Positions 7,008 through 14,897 of a stretch of DNA of 21,119 nucleotides are shown in pieces. The notes below the pieces were generated by a model. It worked only from the letters and a program-made list of their open reading frames with translations, made no database searches and was not told the DNA's origin. The DNA comes from JBDTMT01 sp033764095 (GTDB lineage: Bacteria; Desulfobacterota; Binatia; HRBIN30; CADEER01), in assembly GCA_033764095.1 (NCBI GenBank), contig JANRJF010000183.1, forward strand, positions 1 to 21,119, written 5' to 3'. The first letter of the stretch is position 1, and every line of letters starts with the position of its first letter. The position numbers and the translations under genes are program-made.

Positions 7008-9206
7008 TCACGGCGCCAGCGCGCACTTCAGCGCCTTGCCGTTGCCGCTCGGCGTGCAGCTGAGCACGGCGGTGATGCAGACGTCGCCGATCCGCACCGT
7101 CTGGCGCATGCCGCTGCCGGCCTCGGCGCCGGTGAACAACGACACGTTGCGGCCCTGGAAGTTCATCACCCGCTGATTGCCGGTCTTGCTGGAGATCTTG
7201 CCCTTGCGCCAGCTCGGCGCGCCGACCAGATCGGCCTCTTTGCGCTGGAACTTCCACTTCGGCTTGTTGGCGTTGCCGGACTGCACGAAGCACGGCGTCT
7301 GCGGGCAGTCGCCCGGGTCGAGCGTGCTCTCGAACAGCAGGCCGTTGGCGTTGTTGTTCCAGAGGATCTTCACCGGCTGGGTGTCGGGATCGACGACCAG
7401 GCCCTGGGTGAAGACGAAGGTGCCCTTGGTCTTCCAGCGGTCGAAGTCCGCCACCTGCGGCTTGTCGAGGAACTTGGTCAGCTTGATCGACGCCGGGATG
7501 ATGTTCGGCCCGGTGAGCCCGTCGCAGCCGAGGATCGGCGTGCCGAGCGGGTTGAAATCGCAGGCGCTGGTGCAGGGATCGTTCTCGATGACGTTGCCGT
7601 CGTCGCAGGTCTCGTTCGCCTCGACGGTGTCGTTGCCGCAGCAGCCCTGCCCCATCGGGCAGTCCGCCGCGACGCTGCACGCCGTGCCGCTGCCCTTGCA
7701 CTTGCCGGAGATGCCGCAGGTGGCCGAGCAGGGACTGCCGCTCTGCCCGTTCTGGCTGCCGAGATCGCACTGTTCCGACGGCAGGTCGAGGATCGCGTCG
7801 CCGCAGAAGCAGACCGCGTCGTCGCGCCCGTTGCACTGGTCGCAGACGTCGCCGACGCCGTCGGCGTCGGCGTCGGCCTGCACGCAGGTCTCGCCCGACG
7901 GGCACTGGCTGCTCAGGCCGGCCGGGCAGGTCTCCGGGCCGGGGCCGTCGCAGACGCTCGGCGGATTGGCGTCGTTCGGACAGTTGTCGAGGCCGTTCGG
8001 CACGCCGTCGCCGTCGCTCTCGTCGATGAGCGCGAACGCCTCGATGTTCTGGCCGCTGCCGGTGAGCCCGACGGCGACGCCGTCGAAGTACTTGACCACG
8101 GTGCCGACCGGGGTACGGGCGCGATTGCAGGTGCCCGAGGCGCAGTCGTCGTCCGAGGCGCACGGCGTCGCCCCGATGGCGCAGCTGCCGGTGTTGCAGG
8201 TGACGTCGGTGTTCAGGCAGTCGACGATGCCGGCGCACGGCTTGCCGCTCGGCACGCATAGACCGTTGCCGAAGGTGCCGGTGTAGAGCAGCAGGTCCTT
8301 GCCGGCGTTGTGCGCCGGGAAACCGGTCGGACTGCCGCTGCCCATCTTGAACACCATCTCGCCGGTCATGGTGGCGGAATCGAAGCTCAGGAAGTCCACC
8401 GCCTCGACGTCGCTGGTGATGCCGGCGGCACCGCCGCCGTTGAGCTGATCGGCCTCGAAGAACATGTCGAACTCGCACGACTCGACCGTGCCGTTGAGCG
8501 CGAATCCGTCCGGCACGCAGCGCAGCAGGTCCTCGTTCTCGAAGTGCACGCCGTCGAGGCCGGGGCCGCCGGAGCCGCCGGTGAGCGAGCCGATGATCGG
8601 ACAGCTGTGGTCGAGGGTCAGCGACGCCGAGATCGCGTTCTCACAGGTGCCATCCTTGAGCACGTCGAGCGCGTCCCAGGGCTTGGCGGCGACCTCCTCC
8701 TGCTGGGTGAGCTGACCGTTCAGGTAGAGCTTGAAGGTCCCGGCGGTGTACGGACCGCCGCCGACGAAGGGCTTCAGCACGTCGTCGGGATTGAGCACCG
8801 CGATGTCGTTCTTCGACAGCGCCCCGATCCCCGGGACCATGTCGTCGTTCAACTCGACGAAGGTGATGTTGCCGTTCGGCGCGATGTCGGCGGCGCGGAT
8901 CTGCTGGTCGATCTGCAGACCGGCGGCATTGCCGTCGAGCAGATGGATCCAGTGGCAACTGTTGATCGGCAGACCGCTCGACTGCGGCAGGCAGGCGACC
9001 AGGTCCTCCTCGCCGACCGTGATGCACTCGCCGGCACCGACCGTGCACACCGTGCAGTCGGTGTTGCAGATGGTGGTCGAGCCCGACGTCTGGGGTGAGA
9101 TGACCACCACCGGTTCCTGCGCCCAGGCTGGCGGGATCAGCAGCGCCAAACCGACGGCTGCGGACAACACTACCCCAGCGACAGGACCGAATCCTCGTCC
9201 GTTCAT
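7008..9206 (-). CDS. Secreted Cys-rich protein with DUF4215-like and thrombospondin-3-like repeats
   Basis: A 732-residue exported protein of unknown function. Residues 1-29 are a Sec signal peptide (core VVLSAAVGLALLIPP, cleavage after AWA). The N-terminal half holds two related beta-rich modules: 'EEDLVACLP...INSCHWIHLLDGNAAGLQ' and 'NEDLLRCVPDG...VESCEFDMFFEADQLNGG'. Then come short Cys knots (CASDDDCASGTCNR), Asp-rich calcium-type repeats (DESDGDGVPNGLDNCPND; DADADGVGDVCDQC) and two myxobacterial Cys-rich repeats (CGDAILDLPSEQCDLG; CGNDTVEANETCDDGN). A separate C-terminal domain of about 170 residues carries two further Cys pairs. No sortase, PEP-CTERM or membrane anchor is visible. The start at 9206 follows an AAGGGG ribosome site. 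It is probably extracellular or periplasmic and Ca2+-stabilised. Confidence 0.85.
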   Translation of the reverse strand: MNGRGFGPVAGVVLSAAVGLALLIPPAWAQEPVVVISPQTSGSTTICNTDCTVCTVGAGECITVGEEDLVACLPQSSGLPINSCHWIHLLDGNAAGLQIDQQIRAADIAPNGNITFVELNDDMVPGIGALSKNDIAVLNPDDVLKPFVGGGPYTAGTFKLYLNGQLTQQEEVAAKPWDALDVLKDGTCENAISASLTLDHSCPIIGSLTGGSGGPGLDGVHFENEDLLRCVPDGFALNGTVESCEFDMFFEADQLNGGGAAGITSDVEAVDFLSFDSATMTGEMVFKMGSGSPTGFPAHNAGKDLLLYTGTFGNGLCVPSGKPCAGIVDCLNTDVTCNTGSCAIGATPCASDDDCASGTCNRARTPVGTVVKYFDGVAVGLTGSGQNIEAFALIDESDGDGVPNGLDNCPNDANPPSVCDGPGPETCPAGLSSQCPSGETCVQADADADGVGDVCDQCNGRDDAVCFCGDAILDLPSEQCDLGSQNGQSGSPCSATCGISGKCKGSGTACSVAADCPMGQGCCGNDTVEANETCDDGNVIENDPCTSACDFNPLGTPILGCDGLTGPNIIPASIKLTKFLDKPQVADFDRWKTKGTFVFTQGLVVDPDTQPVKILWNNNANGLLFESTLDPGDCPQTPCFVQSGNANKPKWKFQRKEADLVGAPSWRKGKISSKTGNQRVMNFQGRNVSLFTGAEAGSGMRQTVRIGDVCITAVLSCTPSGNGKALKCALAP

Positions 9207-9230
9207 GCGCCCCCCTTTGCTGCTCCCGTG

Positions 9231-9246
9231 TGTCAGGTGACAGGTC
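9231..9246. repeat. Half-copy of a heptamer word array (TGTCAGG/TGACAGG)
   Basis: Two heptamers, TGTCAGG (9231-9237) and TGACAGG (9238-9244), stand alone without a facing arm. They resemble the GTGACC words of palindromes 3 and 4. They lie in the predicted 5' leader of the secreted-protein gene, next to the transcription start. Confidence 0.4.
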
Positions 9247-9248
9247 GT

Positions 9249-9278
9249 CTTATAGTCTGCAGTATTTCAGCTTGACAA
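9249..9278 (-). promoter_or_regulatory. Sigma-70-type promoter of the secreted Cys-rich protein gene
   Basis: On the minus strand, -35 TTGTCA (9278-9273) and -10 TATAAG (9254-9249) each match the consensus at 5 of 6 bases, with an 18-base spacer in locally AT-richer DNA. The leader to the ATG at 9206 would be about 35 nt and includes a strong purine-rich ribosome site just before the start. Confidence 0.6.
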
Positions 9279-9382
9279 GACGGGAAAACCCTAACGAGGC
9301 GCGCCAAAGGGTGTGAAAGTCGAGGGATTGCTGCAGCGCAGCGCCTTGAGGCGTTGCGCGTGCGGTAGTAAGCAGCGCGGCT

Positions 9383-10534
9383 ATGGAATTCGGACTGTTC
9401 GTTCAGGCGCACGTGCCGCGGCACGAGATGGAAGCTGACCCGGTCAACGCCGAGCACGATCGCTTGATGCGCGAGTTGGAGCTCGCCGTCGCCTGCGACC
9501 GCGCCGGCTGGAAATACGTCTGGTCGGTCGAGCACCACTTCCTGGAGGAGTACTCGCACATCTCCGCCTCGGAGATCTTCCTTCCGTATGTGGCGGCGCA
9601 GACCAAGCGCATCCACGTCGGCTCGGCGATCTACAACATCACCCCGCCGGTGAATCATCCAGCGCGCATGGCCGAGCGGGTGGCGATGCTCGATCATCTG
9701 AGCGAGGGGCGCTTCGAGTTCGGCACCGGGCGCGGCTCGTCGAGCACCGAGTTCAAGGGCTTCGGCATCCCCGACGGCGACACCACCCGGGCGATGTACG
9801 ACGAGTCGCTGCGCGAGATCCTGCGCATGTGGCGCGAAACCAAGTACAGCTACGCCGGCACGTACTTCTCGATGCCGGAGCGCAACGTGCTGCCGAAGCC
9901 CTACTCGCAGCCGCACCCGCCGCTGTGGGTGGCGTGCGGCAGCCCCTCGACGTTCGAGAAGGCGGCCCGCCTCGGCCTCGGCGCGCTGTGCTTCAGCCTC
10001 GGCTCGCCGAAGGACTTCGCGCCGCTGATCAAGGTGTACAAGGACAACATCAAGCACGCCGAGCCGGTCGGCGCATACGTGAACGACAACGTCGCCTGCG
10101 TCACCCAGCTGGTGTGCCTGGAGGACCGCCAGCGCGCCCGCGAGGTCGCGCTGACCATGGGCAGCGGCTACCACACCAGCCTGGTGTTCAAGTACCTCGA
10201 CACCTTCCCGCGCCCGGCCGGCGTGCCGGCGTGGCCGACGCTGATCCCCGATCCGACCGCGCAGCAGCTGGAGGAGCGCATCGCCAGCGGCCAGCGCATC
10301 GTCGGCGACCCCGACGAGTGCGCCAGGGCGGTGCAGCAGTATGCCGACATCGGCTGCGACCAGATCATCTTCGGCGTGCTCGCCTCGACGCTGCCGCAGT
10401 CGGTCGCGCTCGAATCGGTCGAGCTGTTCGGCCGCGAGGTGCAGCCGCGCTTCGACAAGGATCCGGTGCACAGCACGACGCGCTACCGCGAGGCGGCACT
10501 GGCCAAGGCGGGCCCGCGCGCGGCGGTGTCGTGA
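9383..10534 (+). CDS. LLM-class flavin-dependent oxidoreductase (luciferase-like monooxygenase) 1
   Basis: A 383-residue bacterial luciferase-like TIM-barrel protein. Signatures in order are the MEFGLFVQAHVP first strand, AGWKYVWSVEHHF (about 50-62), RIHVGSAIYNITPPVNHPARMAERVAMLDHLSEGRFEFGTGRG (the conserved flavin-site block, about 75-120) and PLWVACGSPSTFEKAARLG. It uses reduced FMN or F420; the sequence does not settle which. The start at 9383 has only a weak ribosome site, but the preceding bases and N-terminus fit the family. It overlaps the next LLM gene by four bases (GTGA, 10531-10534), so the pair forms an operon. The substrate may be an aldehyde, alkane-like or sulfonate compound; nothing here decides. 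Confidence 0.93.
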   Translation: MEFGLFVQAHVPRHEMEADPVNAEHDRLMRELELAVACDRAGWKYVWSVEHHFLEEYSHISASEIFLPYVAAQTKRIHVGSAIYNITPPVNHPARMAERVAMLDHLSEGRFEFGTGRGSSSTEFKGFGIPDGDTTRAMYDESLREILRMWRETKYSYAGTYFSMPERNVLPKPYSQPHPPLWVACGSPSTFEKAARLGLGALCFSLGSPKDFAPLIKVYKDNIKHAEPVGAYVNDNVACVTQLVCLEDRQRAREVALTMGSGYHTSLVFKYLDTFPRPAGVPAWPTLIPDPTAQQLEERIASGQRIVGDPDECARAVQQYADIGCDQIIFGVLASTLPQSVALESVELFGREVQPRFDKDPVHSTTRYREAALAKAGPRAAVS

Positions 10535-11496
10535 CCGGCGCCATCCCGGCCGTCTCCATCGTGCCGCCGGGCACGCTGGTCTGCGGCCTGCAGTTGCCGG
10601 TGGCGGCGCAGACCACCAGCTTCGTGCAGCCGTGGGAGACCAGCGCCGGCAGCGAGGAGATGCGGCGCGTCGCCGTCGCCGCCGATCGCGCCGGGTTCTT
10701 CTATCTCGCCGTCTCCGATCACGTCGCCGTGCCGCGCTCGCACGCCGCGGCGATGTCGACCACCTGGTACGACACGGTGGCGACGCTCGGCTTCGTCGCC
10801 GCGCTGACCACCCGCATCCGCCTGCTGTCGTACGTCTGGGTGGCGCCCTACCGCCACCCGCTGGTCACCGCCAAGGCCTTCGCGACGCTCGACGCGCTGT
10901 CCGGCGGACGCGTCATCCTCGGCGTCGGCGCCGGCCACGTCGAGGCGGAGTTCGCCGCGCTCGGCGCCGACTTCCGCCGCCGCGGCGCACGGCTCGACGA
11001 AGCGATCGACGGCGTGGTGAAGGCGTGGACCGACGAGTTCCCGGTGCTCGACGGGCCGACCGGGCCGGCGCGCGACCTCGGCATCAGGCCGCGCCCGGTG
11101 CAGTCGCCGCGCCCGCCGCTCTGGGTCGGCGGCTCGCCGCCCGCCGCCCGGCGCCGCGCCGCCGGGCGCGGCGACGGCTGGCTGCCGCAGGGCGTCCCCG
11201 AGATCGGCATGCCCGCCGCCATCGCGCGCATCCGCGCGCTGCGCGCCGCGGCGCGCGGCGACGCGCCGATCGAGCTCGGCATGAACGCGCCCTGGCTCTA
11301 CCTCGGCCGCCCCTACCCCGAGCTCGACCCGACCACCCGCACCGGCAGCGCCGCCGAGATCGCCGAGGTCTTCCGTTCGATCAAGCAGCTCGGCGTCGCG
11401 CACAGCGGCGTGCGCTTCCGCAGCCGCTCGTGCGCCGAGCTGCTCGAGCAGATCGAAGCCTTCGGCGCCGACGTGCTGCCGTTGATCAATCAGTAG
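10531..11496 (+). CDS. LLM-class (probably F420-dependent) flavin oxidoreductase 2
   Basis: A 321-residue luciferase-like protein of a shorter subfamily resembling actinobacterial F420-dependent oxidoreductases. Key segments are CGLQLPVAAQ (first strand), ADRAGFFYLAVSDHVAVP, RIRLLSYVWVAPYRHPLVTAKAFATLDALSGGRVILGVGAGH and RPPLWVGGSPPAARRRAA. The GTG at 10531 is taken as the start because it sits in a GTGA overlap with the upstream LLM stop and gives the family N-terminus; the frame is open upstream only as a shadow. Coupling with LLM 1 suggests joint action, for instance on sequential intermediates or as two subunits like LuxA and LuxB. Sequence similarity between the two is limited to family motifs, so a recent tandem duplication is unlikely. 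Confidence 0.9.
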   Translation: MTGAIPAVSIVPPGTLVCGLQLPVAAQTTSFVQPWETSAGSEEMRRVAVAADRAGFFYLAVSDHVAVPRSHAAAMSTTWYDTVATLGFVAALTTRIRLLSYVWVAPYRHPLVTAKAFATLDALSGGRVILGVGAGHVEAEFAALGADFRRRGARLDEAIDGVVKAWTDEFPVLDGPTGPARDLGIRPRPVQSPRPPLWVGGSPPAARRRAAGRGDGWLPQGVPEIGMPAAIARIRALRAAARGDAPIELGMNAPWLYLGRPYPELDPTTRTGSAAEIAEVFRSIKQLGVAHSGVRFRSRSCAELLEQIEAFGADVLPLINQ

Positions 11497-11502
11497 AGGG
11501 AC

Positions 11503-11578
11503 TCACCACAGCGCCACGGAGACACAGAGGAGGTTGGGCTTCGGAAGGGCTCTCCGTGCCTCTGTGTCTCTGCGGTGA
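11503..11578. repeat. Tandem-word palindrome 5 (8-base word CAGAGACA/CAGAGGCA)
   Basis: Left arm 11503-11530 and right arm 11551-11578, each 28 bases, around a 20-base loop. Antiparallel alignment matches at 21 of 28 positions; six of the seven mismatches lie 4 bases apart or a multiple of it, as expected if the arms slipped by half a word. It begins 6 bases after the LLM 2 stop and ends 16 bases before the SDR start. Confidence 0.85.
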
Positions 11579-11594
11579 ATCTTCTGGAGGCTTC

Positions 11595-12374
11595 ATGCTG
11601 CTCGAGAATCGCGTCGCCATCGTCTCCGGCATCGGCCCCGGCATGGGCCGCGACATCTCCATGGCCTTCGCGCGCGAGGGCGCGCACGTCGTGCTGGCGG
11701 CGCGCGGCGCCGACAAGCTGGAGGCGGTGGCGGCCGAGATCCGCGCGCTCGGACGCCGGGCGGTGTGCGTGCCGACCGACATCGCCAAGCCGCAGGACTC
11801 GCGCCGGCTGGTCGACACCGCGATCGCCGAGCTCGGCCGCATCGACATCCTGGTGAACAACGCGTTCAAGGGGGGCGTCGAGCCGCTGTTCGCCGACATC
11901 GACCTCGCCGCCTGGCGCGACGTGTTCGACGTCAACGTCTTCGGCGCGCTGGCCCTCACCCAGGCGGTGGTGCCGCACATGAAACGCCAGGGCGGAGGCT
12001 CCATCATCTTCATCAACTCGATGTCGATGCGCGTCATCGAGCCGCGCTTCGCCAGCTACGCGTCGTCGAAGGGCGCGCTGATGATCGCCGCCCAGTCGCT
12101 GGCGCGCGAGCTCGGGCCGGACAAGATCCGCGTCAACTCGGTGGTGCCGGGCTACATCTGGGGCAAATCGCTGGAGGGCTACTTCAAGTCGCTCGCCAGC
12201 CAGGAGGGCACGACGCCGGAGCAGGTGTACGACGCCATCGCCTCACGCACCGCCCTGCACCACATCCCGACCTCGGAGGAGATCGCCGACGCGGTGGTCT
12301 TCTTCGCCTCCGACCTGTCGCGCGTCGTCACCGGCCAGGCGCTGGACGTGAACGGCGGCCACCACTTTCACTAG
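11595..12374 (+). CDS. Short-chain dehydrogenase/reductase (NADP-type)
   Basis: A 259-residue classical SDR. The glycine motif is SGIGPGMG (11-18), a variant with Gly-Pro-Gly in the loop. Arg37 after the second strand favours NADP(H). Asp62, NNAF (88-91), Asn114, Ser142, Tyr155 and Lys159 form the full catalytic set with canonical Ser-x12-Tyr spacing. It ends LDVNGGHHFH. The start at 11595 has a strong ribosome site (TGGAGG, 11585-11590). It follows the two LLM genes on the same strand but palindrome 5 lies between, so co-transcription is uncertain. It is less than typically similar to the SDR at 2445, so it is not a local duplicate. Substrate unknown. Confidence 0.93.
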   Translation: MLLENRVAIVSGIGPGMGRDISMAFAREGAHVVLAARGADKLEAVAAEIRALGRRAVCVPTDIAKPQDSRRLVDTAIAELGRIDILVNNAFKGGVEPLFADIDLAAWRDVFDVNVFGALALTQAVVPHMKRQGGGSIIFINSMSMRVIEPRFASYASSKGALMIAAQSLARELGPDKIRVNSVVPGYIWGKSLEGYFKSLASQEGTTPEQVYDAIASRTALHHIPTSEEIADAVVFFASDLSRVVTGQALDVNGGHHFH

Positions 12375-12381
12375 GGCAGTG

Positions 12382-12447
12382 GAAAGCGATGAGCGATGAG
12401 CGATGAGAGTCGCCGCTCATCGCTCAGGACTCATCGCTCGTCGCTTC
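12382..12447. repeat. Tandem-word palindrome 6 (heptamer GCGATGA) overlapping a CDS end
   Basis: Left arm 12382-12409 carries three copies of GCGATGA. Right arm 12416-12447 is the facing series with GACGAGC and TCCTGAG variants. The loop is only about 6 bases. The right arm contains the stop codon (12424-12426) and last codons of the minus-strand CNNM/CorC gene. It lies between convergent stops at 12374 and 12424 and may serve as their shared terminator. Confidence 0.85.
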
Positions 12448-13737
12448 AACTTTCTGCGGGTGGATGCGCACCGTGCGCACGCGCCGCGGCGTCGCCTCGA
12501 CGATCTCCAACTCGGCGTTGTCGGGGATGGCGATCCGGTCGCCGACCGCCGGGATACGCCCGGCGAGCGCCAGGCAGATGCCGGCGATGGTGTTCCACTC
12601 GTCGTCTTCCGGCAGGGTGAGGTCGAGGGCGCGGTTGACGTCGCGGATCGGCGTCGCGCCGGCGACCAGCACGGTGCCGCCGGGCTCCCGGTGGATCGCC
12701 TCCGGGACGTGCTGCTCGTACTCGCTGAAGATCTCGCCGACCAACTCCTCGACCAGGTCCTCCATCGTCACGATGCCCTCCATGCCGCCCTGCTCGTCGA
12801 CGACGAACGCGATGATCACCCGCCGGGCGCGCATCTCGCGCATCAGGTCGATCGCCGGCTTGCTGTCGGGCACGAAGAACGGCGGCCGCAGCAGGTCGTC
12901 GAGCACGCTCAGGTCGCGCTGCCAGGCGAGCGCCAGCACGTCCTTGACGTTGATGTAGCCGACGACGTTGTCGACGCGGTCGGCGTAGACCGGAATGCGC
13001 GAGTGCGCGTGCTCGAGCAGGATGCGCTGCACCTCCTCGGTGGTGGCGCGGCGCGGCAGCATCACCACCTCCTGGCGCGGCAGCATGACGTCGGCGGCGG
13101 TAAGGTCGGCGAAGTCGATGGCGCGCGAGGCGATCTCGCCGGCGTCCGGGTGCACGGTGCCGGCCTTGGCCGCCTCCTCGACCAAGTGCTGCACCTCTTC
13201 CGCCGAGTGCCGCGTCTCGGTGAAGGTGGTGTGGTCGTGAAACGGCCGCAGCACGGTGTTCGAGCTCGCCGTCAGCAGCCACACCAGCGGCCGCGCCGCC
13301 CACGACAACGCCAGCAGCGGCCGCGCGATGAGCAGCGCGTAGCCCTCGGAATAGCGCAGCGCCAGCGACTTGGGCACCAGCTCGCCGACCACGATCGACA
13401 GGTAGGACACTCCCGCCACCACCACCGCCAGGGCGACGTCCTCGGCGTTCTCCGGCGCCAGGCCGATGCGTGCCAGCACCGGCGTCAGGCGATCGGCCAG
13501 GGTTGCGCCGCCGAAGGCCGCCGCGCTCGCACCGATCACGGTGATGCCGATCTGCACGGTGGCGAGGAAGCGCTCCGGCTGGTTGCGCAGCGCCATGATC
13601 GCGCGCGCGCCGCTGCGGCGCGCGTCGATCAGCTCGTGGATGCGCGACTTGCGCAGCGCGACGATGGCGATCTCGGCGCCGGAGAAGATGCCGTTCGCCA
13701 GGATCAGGAGTGCGATGATCGCCAGTTCGAGGAGGAT
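12424..13737 (-). CDS. CNNM/CorC-type transporter-like membrane protein (DUF21-CBS-CBS-CorC_HlyC)
   Basis: About 437 residues, of the CorC/MpfA 'hemolysin' family that exports Mg2+ or protects against its overload at the inner membrane. Order: an N-terminal DUF21 membrane domain with about four hydrophobic segments (ELAIIALLILANGIF; TVQIGITVIGASAAAFGG; VALAVVVAGVSYLSIVVGELVPKS; a re-entrant region near PLVWLL), two CBS domains (VMLPRQEVVMLPRRATTEE to IVTMEDLVEELVGEIF) and a CorC_HlyC domain (ATPIRDVNRALDLTLPEDDEWNTIAG). The first ATG, GTG or TTG is the ATG at 13596, which would drop the first transmembrane segment (IFSGAEIAIVALRKSRI). The homologous reading frame continues to about 13737, and an in-frame CTG stands at 13785 right after a stop. 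The true start is therefore unusual or hidden by a sequence error. The last residues (ATSDES) are encoded by palindrome 6. Confidence 0.9.
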   Translation of the reverse strand: MLLELAIIALLILANGIFSGAEIAIVALRKSRIHELIDARRSGARAIMALRNQPERFLATVQIGITVIGASAAAFGGATLADRLTPVLARIGLAPENAEDVALAVVVAGVSYLSIVVGELVPKSLALRYSEGYALLIARPLLALSWAARPLVWLLTASSNTVLRPFHDHTTFTETRHSAEEVQHLVEEAAKAGTVHPDAGEIASRAIDFADLTAADVMLPRQEVVMLPRRATTEEVQRILLEHAHSRIPVYADRVDNVVGYINVKDVLALAWQRDLSVLDDLLRPPFFVPDSKPAIDLMREMRARRVIIAFVVDEQGGMEGIVTMEDLVEELVGEIFSEYEQHVPEAIHREPGGTVLVAGATPIRDVNRALDLTLPEDDEWNTIAGICLALAGRIPAVGDRIAIPDNAELEIVEATPRRVRTVRIHPQKVEATSDES

Positions 13738-13883
13738 GTGCCGACCCCGCGCGGAGCCTGCGTCCGCGGTCTGTTGCCCGTGCAGCTAACTGTGCGCCTC
13801 GGTCGCCGAAGTCAAGTCGCTGCGGGCCGCGTCTTTTGGGCTTCAGCTTGTCTCGGTCGGGAGGGAAATAGTAAGCGCCGCGG

Positions 13884-14834
13884 GTGACGTGGCTGCGCGG
13901 ATGGCTTCTCGTGTTGCTGCTCGTCGGTGCCGGCGGCGCCGCCGCGCAACCGAGCGGGCTGACGGTGGAGGACCTGCCCGACCCGTCCGCCGCCACCCCC
14001 ACCGAGCCGCAACCGACCGCCACCGACGCGGTGGCGACGCCGACCCGGCGCCCGACCCGTCCGCCGCTGCCGACCGCCACCGCCAGCGCCAGCGCGACGG
14101 CGAGCCCCGCCGACACCGAAACACCGACCGCCGTGCCACCGACCGCGGTCCCGCCGACCGCCACCGCACCGCGCACGCGCGTCCCGAGCTCGACGCCGAC
14201 GACCATCCCGACCGCAACCGCCAGTCCGACGCCGACGCGCGCCTGGCTCGCCGCGATCACCGGCGGCAACGACGACCCACCGCCGCTCTTTCCGCTCGTC
14301 GCCGGCGGCCTGCTCACCCTGCTCGGCGCCTGGCTCGGCGCACGCATCGCCGGCGCCGGCGAACGCCGCGAGCGCGGCCGCGCCCGCCGCTCGCTGGCCA
14401 GCGCCATGCTGCTCGAGCTGCGCCGCCTCGACGCCGTCCTGCGCCGCGTCGTCGCGCTCGACAATCCCGCCGCCTTCCCGTCGCTCGAGCACCCGATCAT
14501 CGAAGGCGCGCTGCGCGACCTGACCCTGTTCGACACCGAGACCGCCGCGCGCGTCGCGCAGTTCCACGGCGCGCTGCGCGGCATCCAGCACGAGATCGGC
14601 GACTACCGCGACAATCCGCTGCGCTGGGCCGGTCGCCTCGGCGAGCTCAACCAGCTCATCAAGAGCCGCGCCGCCGCCGCCTGTCGCGCCGTCCCCGAGC
14701 TCGCCCGGGCGCTGGAGCGCAGCGGCGCGACGCCGCCACCCGCCCTGCACGAGCCCGCCGCCAGCGGCGGCGATCCGGCGCGCCTGCCGCCGCCGCCCTT
14801 CGGCGCCAGCGACGGCGACGACTGGACGCTGTGA
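13884..14834 (+). CDS. Bitopic membrane protein with Pro/Thr-rich stalk, unknown function
   Basis: A 316-residue protein I do not recognise. Residues 1-21 are a signal peptide (LLVLLLVGAGGAAA, cleavage near Ala21). About 23-120 is a low-complexity Pro/Thr/Ala stretch (repeated TAVPPTAV and TPT-type units) like an extracellular stalk. A hydrophobic segment follows (PLVAGGLLTLLGAWLGARIAGAG), then a basic stop-transfer patch (ERRERGRARR). The remaining 150 or so residues are helical and probably cytoplasmic, ending in a Pro/Gly-rich tail. The topology is type I. The start is a GTG at 13884 with only a distant GGGAGGG (about 13859-13865). It is divergent from the CNNM/CorC gene and probably single. 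It could be a sensor, an anchor or a cell-surface stalk; no domain supports one. Confidence 0.75.
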   Translation: MTWLRGWLLVLLLVGAGGAAAQPSGLTVEDLPDPSAATPTEPQPTATDAVATPTRRPTRPPLPTATASASATASPADTETPTAVPPTAVPPTATAPRTRVPSSTPTTIPTATASPTPTRAWLAAITGGNDDPPPLFPLVAGGLLTLLGAWLGARIAGAGERRERGRARRSLASAMLLELRRLDAVLRRVVALDNPAAFPSLEHPIIEGALRDLTLFDTETAARVAQFHGALRGIQHEIGDYRDNPLRWAGRLGELNQLIKSRAAAACRAVPELARALERSGATPPPALHEPAASGGDPARLPPPPFGASDGDDWTL

Positions 14835-14897
14835 TCCCGCGCCACTCGCGCCCCCTCGCCCCTCGGGGTTTCCCGCGAGCGCTTAGGGAATACCCGC

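Noticed and set aside
8310..9098. 262-residue plus-strand frame inside the secreted-protein gene
   Set aside because: It has no motif or ribosome site, and the opposite strand has a signal peptide, Cys repeats and a promoter.
9272..9300. Plus-strand promoter for LLM 1 using TTGACA at 9272-9277
   Set aside because: No acceptable -10 lies 15-19 bases downstream; the same bases serve better as the -35 of the minus-strand promoter.
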